Shown here in pieces: positions 24,161 to 31,078 of a stretch of DNA of 64,000 nt (position 1 is its first letter; each line of letters starts with the position of its first letter). A program made the translations under genes and the position numbers. Source of the stretch: an uncultured Poribacteria bacterium (lineage in GTDB: Bacteria; Poribacteria; WGA-4E; WGA-3G); the NCBI GenBank assembly GCA_958295855.1, contig OY282383.1:4692481-4756480 (forward strand), read 5' to 3'. The notes beneath the pieces are model-generated. The model saw only the letters and a program-made list of their open reading frames with translations. It had not been told where the DNA came from and did not search any database.

Positions 24161-24958
24161 CTAGACAATCAGACGGGCGTGAATAGCACCGTGGTGTTGG
24201 TAGTCCTCTAACTGCATGTGTTGCATTTTGAAAGCGTCAATGGACCTGATCTTCGGATTCAACACAAGTCGCGGGGGCAGATAAGGCCTCCGCTTCAATT
24301 GGGTTTGGACTGCTTCAAAGTGTTCATGATAGATGTGTGCGTCACCTAAGGTGTGAACGAACTCTCCGGGCGTTAACTGCGTTACCTGAGCCACCATGTG
24401 CAGGAGAAGTGCATACGAGGCGATATTGAATGGGACACCTAAGAACATATCACAACTGCGCTGATACATCTGCAAGGATAGCCTGCCCTCTGCTACAAAA
24501 AATTGAAAGAACGTGTGGCACGGTTCCAACGCCATCTCATCTAATTCCGCCGGATTCCACGCTGTGACAATATGTTTACGGCTATACGGGTTTGTCTGAA
24601 GCTGTTCAATTACCTTGCCTAACTGATCAATCGTGCCATTCTCTGTTTGCCACTTTCGCCACTGGACACCGTATATACGTCCAAGGGAACCATCGCGCCC
24701 CCACACCTCCGCATTTGCGTTCCACATCTGTGCCCCAAGTTTCTGAAACTGATTCACATGAGAGTAACCTCGGAGAAATCCTAACAGTTCGGCTTTTACA
24801 GCCCTGAATGCCAATTTTTTGGTAGTTACGGCGGGGAACCCTTCTTCCAAATTGTATCGCATCTGCATGCCGAATACTGCCCGGGTGCCACCGTTTCTAC
24901 CCTCCCGGTCAACTCCGGTGTCTAATATTTGTTGGAGCCTTTCTATATACTGTTCCAT
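24161..24958 (-). CDS. thyA: Thymidylate synthase
   Basis: ThyA, 265 residues, makes dTMP from dUMP with methylene-tetrahydrofolate. The active-site Cys is in ALEPCHTFFQFFV, followed by LSLQMYQRSCDMFLGVPFNI with the phosphate-binding Arg, and YALLLHMVAQVTQ. The end (HHGAIHARLIV) is close to the family's PxIxAPxAV. The last gene of the SMP-30-dut-thyA operon. Confidence 0.96.
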   Translation of the reverse strand: MEQYIERLQQILDTGVDREGRNGGTRAVFGMQMRYNLEEGFPAVTTKKLAFRAVKAELLGFLRGYSHVNQFQKLGAQMWNANAEVWGRDGSLGRIYGVQWRKWQTENGTIDQLGKVIEQLQTNPYSRKHIVTAWNPAELDEMALEPCHTFFQFFVAEGRLSLQMYQRSCDMFLGVPFNIASYALLLHMVAQVTQLTPGEFVHTLGDAHIYHEHFEAVQTQLKRRPYLPPRLVLNPKIRSIDAFKMQHMQLEDYQHHGAIHARLIV

Positions 24959-24960
24959 GC

Positions 24961-25398
24961 CTACCGATCTGTGCTGCCAAACCCGCCACGAGAGGGGGCG
25001 CGCATCTGTTCGACCTCATTCCATTCTGCCGTATCGACGCGTACAAAAACTGCTTGTGCGATGCGGCTGCCTCTTTCTACGTTCACAACCCGGTCGGTGA
25101 AATTGTAAACCTGAATTTTCAGTTCGTCCTCTTCACCACAGTAATCGTTGTCAACGATGCCTAAGCCTTGCGGCATCAGCAAGCCCCATTTACGTGGCGT
25201 ACTACTTCGCAAACACACCATCAGCATATAACCGGGTGGCGTTTCAACGATAACGTTCGCGGGGATGAGGACAATGGAGTGTGGGGCAATCTCAGCGGAT
25301 TCGCGGCAAAGCACATCGAAACCGACGGCACCCGCGGTTTCGTATTTCGGCAACGGAAGCGTTTTATCTACGCGTTTGATGTTAATTTTCATTGGCAT
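24961..25398 (-). CDS. dut: dUTP diphosphatase
   Basis: A 145-residue trimeric-type dUTPase that supplies dUMP to ThyA and keeps dUTP low. All five motifs are visible: AGAVGFDV, LRSSTPRKWGLLMPQ, GIVDNDYCGEE, RIAQAVFV and the flexible C-terminal RGGFGSTDR. I start at the ATG at 25398, which overlaps the stop codon of the SMP-30 gene (TGATG), suggesting translational coupling; the frame extends to 25428 but has no advantage. Confidence 0.95.
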   Translation of the reverse strand: MPMKINIKRVDKTLPLPKYETAGAVGFDVLCRESAEIAPHSIVLIPANVIVETPPGYMLMVCLRSSTPRKWGLLMPQGLGIVDNDYCGEEDELKIQVYNFTDRVVNVERGSRIAQAVFVRVDTAEWNEVEQMRAPSRGGFGSTDR

Positions 25399-26282
25399 CA
25401 CGGTACCACTATCCCTGCTACCTTGCATGTTACCCGATAGACAGATGTACTCGCCGTGATGAACAAGTTTTTCCAGCTATCGCCGCCCCACGCGAGATTC
25501 GCTGCCCGTTCCGGCACGAGGATGCATCCAAGGTGTGTGCCATCTGGCGCGAAAATCCAAATCCCGCCGGGTCCCGTTAAGTAGACATTCCCATGAACAT
25601 CGACCTTCATACCATCTGGTTTCCCGTCTTCGCCTTCTTCTTCGCCGAAAAGGCGACCGTTGCTAATGGTGCCGTCGGAGACCACGTCAAACGCGCGAAT
25701 ATGCATCCGTTCGGTGTCGTTGATATAGAGGATGGACTCATCAGGAGAAAAACAGAGCCCGTTTGGCCTGTCAAAGTCATCAACGAGAAGCGTCAAGCTT
25801 TCACCGTTGGGCGACAAGCGATAGACACCTTGAAAATCGAGCTCTTTCTCTGATTCAACGCCGTACGGTGCGCTTAACCCGTAGGGCGGATCGGTGAAGT
25901 AGATGCTGCCATCAGATTTCACAACAACATCGTTTGGACTATTCAAGCGTTTACCCTGATAATGCGATGCAATCGTGATAACATGTCCATCTGCTGTTGT
26001 TAGCGACACCCGGCGGTTTGCGTGTTCACAAGCGATGAGGTGCCCACCTTTATCGTAAGTTAAGCCGTTTGACTTTCCGGAGGGTTCACGAAAAACAGTC
26101 ATTCCGGTGCTCGCATCCCATTTCCGCATCTTATTCGCAGGAATATCGCTAAAAAGCAGAAATTGCCCTGCAGCATGCCAGAGCGGTCCCTCGGTAAATT
26201 GGCAGCCTGTTGCCAGTTGCTCAACAACCGCCGCCTCATCAACTAAATCTAATAACCGCGAATCGCGTACGTCAAGTGCCAT
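25398..26282 (-). CDS. SMP-30/gluconolactonase family protein
   Basis: A 294-residue six-bladed beta-propeller enzyme of the SMP-30/gluconolactonase/LRE family, usually a metal-dependent sugar lactonase. Metal and active-site segments are visible: C-Q-F-T-E-G-P-L-W with the Glu ligand, KRLNSPNDVVVKSDGSIYFT, DDFDRPNGLCFSPDE and GKPDGMKVDVHGNVY. No signal peptide. It heads the operon with dut and thyA; the functional link is unclear. Confidence 0.88.
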   Translation of the reverse strand: MALDVRDSRLLDLVDEAAVVEQLATGCQFTEGPLWHAAGQFLLFSDIPANKMRKWDASTGMTVFREPSGKSNGLTYDKGGHLIACEHANRRVSLTTADGHVITIASHYQGKRLNSPNDVVVKSDGSIYFTDPPYGLSAPYGVESEKELDFQGVYRLSPNGESLTLLVDDFDRPNGLCFSPDESILYINDTERMHIRAFDVVSDGTISNGRLFGEEEGEDGKPDGMKVDVHGNVYLTGPGGIWIFAPDGTHLGCILVPERAANLAWGGDSWKNLFITASTSVYRVTCKVAGIVVP

Positions 26283-26333
26283 ATTGTTCCTTCTTCAGAA
26301 AATTCGATCATCGATTAAGAGCAAAATTCTTCC

Positions 26334-26362
26334 TTGACATCTTTCCTACTTCATGGTATTCT
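26334..26362 (+). promoter_or_regulatory. Sigma-70-type promoter, plus strand
   Basis: TTGACA (26334-26339) and TATTCT (26357-26362) with a 17-bp spacer. Transcription from here would run antisense across tRNA-Arg before reaching the gene at 26560. Confidence 0.6.
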
Positions 26363-26396
26363 GTTATGAAATAGGGTAGACTTCAGGATGTTAGAC

Positions 26397-26469
<73 letters not shown>

Positions 26470-26492
26470 ACAAATTTTAAAATGTCCTTAAT

Positions 26493-26521
26493 AGTTTACC
26501 AAATTCAATTACGTTTGTCAA
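26493..26521 (-). promoter_or_regulatory. Promoter of tRNA-Arg
   Basis: On the minus strand TTGACA (26516-26521) and TAAACT (26493-26498) with a 17-bp spacer, ending 23 bp before the tRNA 5' end. Confidence 0.8.
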
Positions 26522-26559
26522 GTTTTTTTTTCTGAAAAAATCTGAGGAGGAATATCAGG

Positions 26560-27681
26560 ATGAAACGCAAATTTCAGCAACTCTCAATTGGCGGCGCAGC
26601 TTGCAAGCGCATAGTGCCTTTCGCGGTGCTTGTTATCTTCTTATTCAGTTTCGCGCCAGATGTGGTAGAAAGCCGCCGGGGCCGTAGCTCTAGTCGCAGT
26701 TCTAGCCGACGGAGTTACAGCAAGCCAAAACGTTCCACTAGTAGCACTCGAAGTAGCACTCGCTCTACGAGTCGGACGTATACTACCCCGCGTTCAACGA
26801 CACGCAGTCCGAGAAGCACGGGCAGCAGCTATAGCAGGAGCAGGACATCAAAAAGCACTTCTACGCGCTCCAGTAGCACAGCACGCCAGCGGCAGACCGC
26901 GACGAACCGTGCGAGGACGACCGGCACTACCTCAACGCGAAATAACACTGCCACACGGAGCGCGACGCGGAATCAACCGCGTCAAGCCACAGCGAAGAAC
27001 CGGAAACAGGTGCGGCAGCTCAAGGCGGAAAACCGCAGCTTGAAACGCCAGGTCAGAAGGTCAGATCGCGCAACTGCACGAGCCCGCAGAGACCAGCGAG
27101 GAACTATCAACGTTAACAATTTTGGTGGGTACTACCCCATGATGGGCTATTCAATGTACAGCCTCTCTGCATCCATGGCGTTTAACAACCTCATGTTCGG
27201 TATCTATTTCCATGACCGCTATAACCACGCGATTCGGCATAGCTACATGTGGCACTATCACCATCAAGATTATGACCGGTCGCATTGGGATGCCAAAAAG
27301 CAGGCGGAGTACGAGCACTATAAGGAGTACTACGAAAACCAAGGCATTGAACCCAACCCAAACTATGTAGATCCCGGCACGAACCGTGATGAAGACTACG
27401 CCGCAAGCTACGTTGAAGAGAATCCAGATGAATTTTACGGCGACAATGCAGAGGTATTCACTGTGGACGAACTTCCCGATGAGGCGGCTCTGAAACAGGA
27501 GCTCATCGCATCTGCCCAAACGCCCACAGCGACTACCGCGACAGCACGCGCACCACCCGTCGTGCAGAAAGTTGTCGTAGAGAAGAAGACATCGGGGGGA
27601 ACGTGGTTCCTTCTCATTTTCGCGGGTCTTATCATTGTGGGCGTGCTCATGTTAGTGATGTACAACAAAGGCTATTTTTAG
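26560..27681 (+). CDS. Ser/Thr/Arg-rich membrane-anchored protein
   Basis: A 373-residue protein of unknown function. It has an N-terminal hydrophobic segment (IVPFAVLVIFLFSFAPDVV, residues 19-37) fitting a signal peptide or anchor, then about 110 residues of S/R/T low-complexity repeats, a basic coiled-coil-like part (residues 145-180), a Tyr/His-rich region (YYPMMGYSMYS, HYHHQDYDRSHW), an acidic linker and a C-terminal membrane segment (WFLLIFAGLIIVGVLMLVMY). GAGGAGG precedes the ATG. It overlaps nothing and is followed 8 bp later by the gene at 27690, so the two are likely one unit. Confidence 0.75.
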   Translation: MKRKFQQLSIGGAACKRIVPFAVLVIFLFSFAPDVVESRRGRSSSRSSSRRSYSKPKRSTSSTRSSTRSTSRTYTTPRSTTRSPRSTGSSYSRSRTSKSTSTRSSSTARQRQTATNRARTTGTTSTRNNTATRSATRNQPRQATAKNRKQVRQLKAENRSLKRQVRRSDRATARARRDQRGTINVNNFGGYYPMMGYSMYSLSASMAFNNLMFGIYFHDRYNHAIRHSYMWHYHHQDYDRSHWDAKKQAEYEHYKEYYENQGIEPNPNYVDPGTNRDEDYAASYVEENPDEFYGDNAEVFTVDELPDEAALKQELIASAQTPTATTATARAPPVVQKVVVEKKTSGGTWFLLIFAGLIIVGVLMLVMYNKGYF

Positions 27682-27689
27682 GTGAGAAC

Positions 27690-28313
27690 ATGGCACTATT
27701 TGGTAGAAAAGGTGGGAAATCTTTGTTCGGCAAACCGAAGGACGATACCCCAAAAAAGCCAGAACGGCACGAGTTGGTTGACATTCCGATTGACAGCATG
27801 ATCGAACTCTCTGACATCGCCACTTATGAGGAGACTGGCGATACCTCGCACGCCTTTAAGCTCGTCACGAGAAAGAAATACGAAGGCGACAGCCTCCAGC
27901 GCTATATGTATCACATCCAAGATGTAGAGGAGGAAGTTGTTGTCGGAGTCGACCACGTCGCGGGAACGAAAGACGAATACGAAATCTCCCGATGGATTAT
28001 TGATGCGGAACAGGAACTCGGCGATCCCTTGCCAGACGTGATGACGCTCTATTATCCAGACCCGGACAATGAGCACGAAGACATCGCGGTTGAATACAGT
28101 CGACAGGAGATTATCCCTGCAACACTCACCGTTACCACTGCCCAAGGGCAAGAGGAATTCGAGGTGGAACTCCACGAATTCCTCAACGATAACGACGAAC
28201 TGATGTCTATTGAGTGCTGTGGGGATTGGCTAACCTTTTACGTCGGGACACTCATCACGCGTGCTGATATTGAAATCTATCCAGCCATAGCCGCTGAACC
28301 TGTACGCAAATAA
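27690..28313 (+). CDS. Uncharacterised acidic protein
   Basis: A 207-residue protein with no family I recognise. I start at the ATG at 27690 (MALFGRKGGKSLFGKPKDD) just after the previous stop, since the longer frame overlaps the upstream gene. After a basic, Lys/Gly-rich N-terminus the rest is acidic and predicted beta-rich (RYMYHIQDVEEEVVVGVDHV, LYYPDPDNEHEDIAVEYSRQ). No signal peptide or membrane segment. Its placement suggests it works with the membrane protein encoded just before it. Confidence 0.65.
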   Translation: MALFGRKGGKSLFGKPKDDTPKKPERHELVDIPIDSMIELSDIATYEETGDTSHAFKLVTRKKYEGDSLQRYMYHIQDVEEEVVVGVDHVAGTKDEYEISRWIIDAEQELGDPLPDVMTLYYPDPDNEHEDIAVEYSRQEIIPATLTVTTAQGQEEFEVELHEFLNDNDELMSIECCGDWLTFYVGTLITRADIEIYPAIAAEPVRK

Positions 28314-28374
28314 GTGTGGTTTCTGAACCGGCCGTATGGCGAGGCCTTCGTGCTTCGCCTTACGCCTGCTTAAC

Positions 28375-28470
28375 AGAAGAAAACGGCTTGCTCAGACAGG
28401 CAGCACGCTTGCACACAACTTCGCGTGCGCGTTGAAAACCCTCACACATAGTTACAGGAGGTGACTGGCA
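28375..28470 (+). repeat. Repeated leader, copy 1
   Basis: A ~95-bp leader containing CGCTTG...TTCGCGTGCGCGTTGAAAA and ending TTACAGGAGGTGACTGGCA before the ATG. Very similar leaders lie at 30560-30649 and 30985-31078; the last ~25 bp also precede the gene at 30168 and the fragment at 28973. Confidence 0.7.
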
Positions 28471-28938
28471 ATGAACGTTTTAGAGATGTCCGATATTCAG
28501 ATTTATGAGCGTGGCCTAGAAATCTTGACGAAGAATCTGGGACTTGCAGGGACAACGCGGTTCCTCAGGATTTGCAAACCGCGCAAAGGTGATGCCGCCG
28601 AGGCATGGCAGAGCCTCTCTCAACTTGAGATGGAGAGCATTCGGGAAAAGGTTTTTCAGGCATACACGCCCAAACCATCTCTGGCAGAAAATGGACATAT
28701 CCGAAACCTTGACATGCTACCCGATATGGCATTTTATGAAATCGGCCTTGAGGCAATTTTGGATGAACTTGGAACCGTCGGAATGGCGCGGTTTACCAGG
28801 ATACGCAACCCAATCACAACCGATTATACAGCGGAACGCCACAAGTGGTTGGATAAACTTGATAAGGTGGCGGTTCTCGCGGGAATCCAGCAGGTGCAGC
28901 AGGAATACTTGGCAGAACAAGCAAAGGCTAAGAAGTAA
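28471..28938 (+). CDS. Small two-unit protein, family A (copy 1)
   Basis: A 155-residue protein made of two copies of a unit of roughly 60 residues. Unit 1 has IQIYERGLEILTKNLGLAGT, unit 2 has MAFYEIGLEAILDELGTVGM followed by TRFLR/ARFTR-type and D-Y-T-A-E-R-H-K-W-L-D. The same unit builds the genes at 30168 and 30650. I know of many similar short bacterial proteins (VYExGLExLxxxLG...GDYTAERHxWL) but no established function; a small regulatory or antitoxin-like role is a guess. It precedes the RNA-ligase gene. Confidence 0.75.
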   Translation: MNVLEMSDIQIYERGLEILTKNLGLAGTTRFLRICKPRKGDAAEAWQSLSQLEMESIREKVFQAYTPKPSLAENGHIRNLDMLPDMAFYEIGLEAILDELGTVGMARFTRIRNPITTDYTAERHKWLDKLDKVAVLAGIQQVQQEYLAEQAKAKK

Positions 28939-28959
28939 GCAAAACGCATGCAAATTCTT

Positions 28960-29023
28960 CAGGTGACTGGCAATGAACGTTTTAGAGATGCCTGATAGTC
29001 AGATTTATTCTCTCTTTATTTAA
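28960..29023 (+). pseudogene. Broken 5' fragment of a family A gene
   Basis: The segment CAGGTGACTGGCAATGAACG and what follows repeats the ribosome site and first codons of the gene at 28471. It reads M-N-V-L-E-M-P-D-S-Q-I-Y and then stops after S-L-F-I. It is the remnant of a fourth copy, lying directly before the RNA-ligase gene. Confidence 0.75.
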
Positions 29024-29032
29024 GGTGGAAGC

Positions 29033-30139
29033 ATGCCAAAATTTAAAGATGGTTACGACTTCCTAGAACGCGACCCGTTCAACCCCGGCAATCAGGTCGC
29101 GGGGCGTGTTAGCTTTCATCGGGACGACCGGTACGGCGCACTGACACTCTCGCAGGTGAATGGCGAACGTGTTGATTACCCAACAATTTACGGAACGCCC
29201 AAACTGAAATACCCCTTTGGCCCGAGCCGGAACTATCATTTTCCGAGTGCAACAAAAATCGTTGCGTTTCGGAAGGTTGACGGAACCAATATCTTTGCGT
29301 ATCGATACCGGGACAGCCGAGGCAACACCTATATTTCCTATAAGGTTCGGCTTTTCCCTTACCTCCGCAATCCTTTTCTGCCGATGTGGCAAGAGGTTCT
29401 GGAGAGGTACCCTGATATCCCGAAGCTTTTTCAGCGTAATCCGGGGATTTCGGGGTTTAGTTTTGAGATGTACGGTGCCGATAATCCGCACCTCATCCAG
29501 TACGAGGCCAAACTGGAGCCTATGCTCCTCTTCGGTATCAAAGGCGAAGGCGAGGTTGTCCTGCCTAACACAATTGTCGCAGGAAATGTGCCACAGGCCC
29601 CGATAGTTGCAACTATCGAACAGGATTACGTGTGGCATTACCAAGAAGAACAACGAAAGTTAGATGAGAACCTGAAGTGTATTGACGCGCAAGAGATGCT
29701 TTATACGGGCGAGGAAGGGCAGGTCTGGTATCTTCAAAACAAGCAGACAGGCTTGTGGCAGATGTTCAAATGCAAACCGCACCAGATTGAACAGATTCAC
29801 TGGGCCAACTCGCCGCTCTCATCAGAAGTCATTCACGCAACCGCGCTAAACGCACTTGAGGTAACAGATAAAGTCACCGTCGATATCGTCACCGAGTACC
29901 TGCGTGAGGAGTTTCCGGAGCATCAGATTCAACGCTCTCATGCACGGATTGAAAAAGCAGTGGATGCCGTTAACGAAGTCGCAGACCGGAGACTGAAAGT
30001 GAGAACGTTGATTGAACGTCACGATTTCCCTACCGATACAGATGTTCCGACAATCTTGCGGGCGATCCACCACGAGTTTCCGAAATCGGAAATGAAGAAG
30101 GTCTATCAGGCTGTTGTAGCAGTGCAACGTTTCCGATAA
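29033..30139 (+). CDS. RNA-ligase-type nucleotidyltransferase
   Basis: A 368-residue protein with the motifs of the covalent nucleotidyltransferase superfamily in the RNA-ligase arrangement. Motif I is K81-V-D-G84-T-N with the Lys that would carry AMP, motif III is F-E145-M-Y-G, motif IIIa LFGIK, motif IV E228-G-Q-V, and motif V K246-C-K248. The C-terminal ~110 residues are helical and not catalytic (DKVTVDIVTEYLREEFPEHQ). Family knowledge: such enzymes seal 5'-phosphate to 3'-OH RNA ends, often after nuclease damage. Its place between copies of family A genes and a restriction-type gene suggests a repair or defence role. mRNA capping or DNA ligation is less likely from motif I spacing. Confidence 0.8.
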   Translation: MPKFKDGYDFLERDPFNPGNQVAGRVSFHRDDRYGALTLSQVNGERVDYPTIYGTPKLKYPFGPSRNYHFPSATKIVAFRKVDGTNIFAYRYRDSRGNTYISYKVRLFPYLRNPFLPMWQEVLERYPDIPKLFQRNPGISGFSFEMYGADNPHLIQYEAKLEPMLLFGIKGEGEVVLPNTIVAGNVPQAPIVATIEQDYVWHYQEEQRKLDENLKCIDAQEMLYTGEEGQVWYLQNKQTGLWQMFKCKPHQIEQIHWANSPLSSEVIHATALNALEVTDKVTVDIVTEYLREEFPEHQIQRSHARIEKAVDAVNEVADRRLKVRTLIERHDFPTDTDVPTILRAIHHEFPKSEMKKVYQAVVAVQRFR

Positions 30140-30167
30140 CCCAGATGGTTACAGGAGGCAACTGAAA

Positions 30168-30560
30168 ATGAACATCCGAGAGATGACAGATAAGGCTGTA
30201 TATGAACTCGGACTTGAGGTGCTTTTGGATAAATTGGGGCATGCTGGGAGATTAAGGTTTCTTGGACAATGCAAACCGTGCACCGGCGATTATACCGCCG
30301 AACGCCACAAATGGATAGATGATACGCCGGATGTCAAGACTATCGTCAAGCGAATTCAAGAGAAACGGAAGCGAAAACTGACAACGCCGAAAAACATAAA
30401 CGATATGTCAGACATTGAGGTTTATGAATTGGGTCTCAAGGCAATTTCAGGGAAGCTCGGCCCCCTTGGAATCGTCCGGTTTGTCCATCTGTTTGATACA
30501 GACAAAGACACTTACGCTGCAGAGCTACATAAACGGTTGGATAAACCGAACAACCGATGA
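30168..30560 (+). CDS. Small two-unit protein, family A (copy 2)
   Basis: A 130-residue protein, again two units: MTDKAVYELGLEVLLDKLGH with D-Y-T-A-E-R-H-K-W-I-D, then IEVYELGLKAISGKLGPLGI with Y-A-A-E-L-H-K-R-L-D. A Lys/Arg-rich linker (RIQEKRKRKLTTPKN) joins them. TTACAGGAGGCAACTGAAA gives a strong ribosome site shared with its relatives. It follows the RNA-ligase gene by 28 bp. Confidence 0.75.
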   Translation: MNIREMTDKAVYELGLEVLLDKLGHAGRLRFLGQCKPCTGDYTAERHKWIDDTPDVKTIVKRIQEKRKRKLTTPKNINDMSDIEVYELGLKAISGKLGPLGIVRFVHLFDTDKDTYAAELHKRLDKPNNR

Positions 30561-30649
30561 CAGGATGCTGAGACGAGCAAAACGCTTGAGCGCGCACCTT
30601 CGCGTTCGCGTTGAAAATCCATACGCATGGTTACAGGAGGCAGCGGAAA
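30560..30649 (+). repeat. Repeated leader, copy 2
   Basis: Starts GACAGGATGCTGAGACGAGC and ends ACGCATGGTTACAGGAGGCA before the next ATG. Near-identical to 30985-31078 and similar to 28375-28470. Confidence 0.75.
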
Positions 30650-31000
30650 ATGAACATCCGAGAGATGACAGATAACGAGGTATATGAACGCGGGCTTGAA
30701 ATTCTTTTGGATAAACTCGGGCATGCTGGGACAATTCGGTTTCTCGAGCAGTGCGCGCCTGCTACAGGTGATTATACTGCAGAACGCCATAAATGGCTAG
30801 ATAGCCTAGATATGGAAACGATTATGCAGGGAATTCAAGCACTCCGCCAGAAGAAACAGGAGATGCAGAAAAATGAGCCGCCGAAAGACGCAAGTGAGAT
30901 GACAGATATTGAGGTTTATCGGTTTGGGCTCAGCGCGATTTCAGGGAAACTGGGGCCTGCTGGGCAGATGAGGTTCCTGCGACAGTTGACAGGATGCTGA
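30650..31000 (+). CDS. Small two-unit protein, family A (copy 3)
   Basis: A 116-residue member (ATG at 30650, after TTACAGGAGG; an in-frame upstream ATG at 30611 lacks similarity). Unit 1 has NEVYERGLEILLDKLGHAGT and D-Y-T-A-E-R-H-K-W-L-D; unit 2 has IEVYRFGLSAISGKLGPAGQ and ends early at M-R-F-L-R-Q-L-T-G-C, without the usual tail. Truncated relative to copy 2. It lies just before the nuclease-methyltransferase gene. Confidence 0.75.
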   Translation: MNIREMTDNEVYERGLEILLDKLGHAGTIRFLEQCAPATGDYTAERHKWLDSLDMETIMQGIQALRQKKQEMQKNEPPKDASEMTDIEVYRFGLSAISGKLGPAGQMRFLRQLTGC

Positions 31001-31078
31001 GACAGGCAAAACGCTTGAGCGCGTACCTTCGCGTCCGCGTGGAAAATCCATACGCATGGATACAAGAGATAACTTAAC
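30985..31078 (+). repeat. Repeated leader, copy 3
   Basis: Starts GACAGGATGCTGAGACAGGC and ends with TACAAGAGATAACTTAAC before the ATG at 31079. This copy has lost the good AGGAGG and now leads the restriction-type gene, suggesting it was left by a duplication that once ended in another family A gene. Confidence 0.7.

Noticed and set aside
29063..29653. 196-codon minus-strand ORF within the RNA-ligase gene
   Set aside because: Opposite a gene with clear catalytic motifs; no independent support.
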